Assembly: GCF_040183065.1 (NCBI RefSeq) | Contig: NC_091120.1 | Span: forward strand, 180,962,896 to 181,026,895 | Origin: Periplaneta americana | Lineage: Eukaryota; Arthropoda; Insecta; Blattodea; Blattidae | Reading direction: 5' to 3' | DNA: 64,000 bases | Notes under the pieces: generated by a model | The model's input: the letters and a program-made list of their open reading frames with translations, nothing else | The model's database searches: none | What the model was told of the DNA's origin: nothing | Position numbers and translations under genes: made by a program | In this document: positions 63,506-64,000 of the stretch, in pieces | Position numbering within the stretch: position 1 is the stretch's first letter | Layout: each line of letters begins with the position of its first letter

Positions 63506-64000
63506 GTAAATGTAAGTTACTCCCTATCTTTATTTTACCACGTCCATACAGCTTCACAAAATTTTGTGCGAGATCGTGCGTATTTGCTTGTTTTCCGCAC
63601 AGAACCAATACGCGGTAAGTGTGAAATACCACATTCAGTATTCCAACCTAACACACATAACAATTTCCCTCTTCTTACCGCTTAAGCGCGACATTCATTT
63701 TACTGCTTTAGCCTTTTAACATATTATTTTTAGAGACGTTTAACATAGTAATAATTATAAATTGGAAACTTACCACTGCAATTTCACCTAAATTGCAATG
63801 TTAATTATTGTTTTTAAATATTTTCAAAAATTAAGTAAACTCTACTACTCCACGAAACTTATTGCATTCCTGATACAAGTAACATTAAGGAAGCCGTGAA
63901 AAAAATCAACAAGATTCCAGATGCCGATGTTATTACTGCAATATGTTATATAAATAATATTGTTAAAATATTAAAATGAAAAAAAAACCATTACATAACC
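63506..64000. other. no feature seen
   Basis: AT-rich end of the window; the plus frame ending at 63685 is not supported. Confidence 0.4.

Overview
Kind of organism. This is insect nuclear DNA, most likely from a large, repeat-rich genome of the cockroach (blattid) type. That is an inference from the repeats: tRNA-headed SINEs, non-LTR retrotransposons with short tandem-repeat tails, Tc1/mariner and hAT relics, and many (ATT)n arrays. I recognise no host exon, rRNA gene, CRISPR array or bacterial operon. Every protein signal I can name belongs to a mobile element, so the window reads as an intergenic desert or the inside of a very long intron. Layout. 1-4160: a diverged tandem array of ~290-bp units (plus an inverted unit near 3.5 kb), two LINE ends, (ATT)n and a 56-bp-arm palindrome. 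4163-6800: a DNA transposon with terminal repeats and a broken gene that I relate to the DUF7869-type insect family. 6.8-25 kb: 5'-truncated LINEs of at least five families, often butted against (ATT)n, with a 606-bp TA-flanked element inside one LINE and a 568-bp inverted SINE dimer inside another. 25.6-30.1 kb: a nest in which a hAT element contains a mariner-like element (itself holding another mariner-like element and a SINE) and a LINE. 30.7-32.1 kb: a pyrimidine-rich tract. 32.7-36 kb: the best preserved LINE reading frame and a hAT element with a perfect 8-bp duplication. 36.4-41 kb: a broken Tc1 element of IR/DR architecture, a second hAT type, and a mariner-like element carrying a fold-back element of ~90-bp repeats. 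41-51.7 kb: SINEs, another hAT copy (an empty-site paralogue for the 25.6-kb nest), two LINEs including an R2-like type, a transposase fragment split by a SINE, and a MITE. 52.0-54.7 kb: a 2.66-kb minisatellite. 54.8-64 kb: LINE, SINE and hAT fragments, (AGAT)n, and a fold-back derivative of a Tc1 element. How the parts relate. The window is a record of successive insertions. Several can be ordered because removing the insert and one copy of the target duplication rejoins an older element, sometimes restoring a reading frame (10490-11095 in a LINE, 18111-18678 in a LINE, 49570-49824 in a transposase-like frame). LINEs probably supplied reverse transcriptase for the SINEs, and three SINE families with different heads share a 3' tail. 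All alignments, junctions and target duplications were read by eye and no database was searched; family names are from memory and should be read as such.
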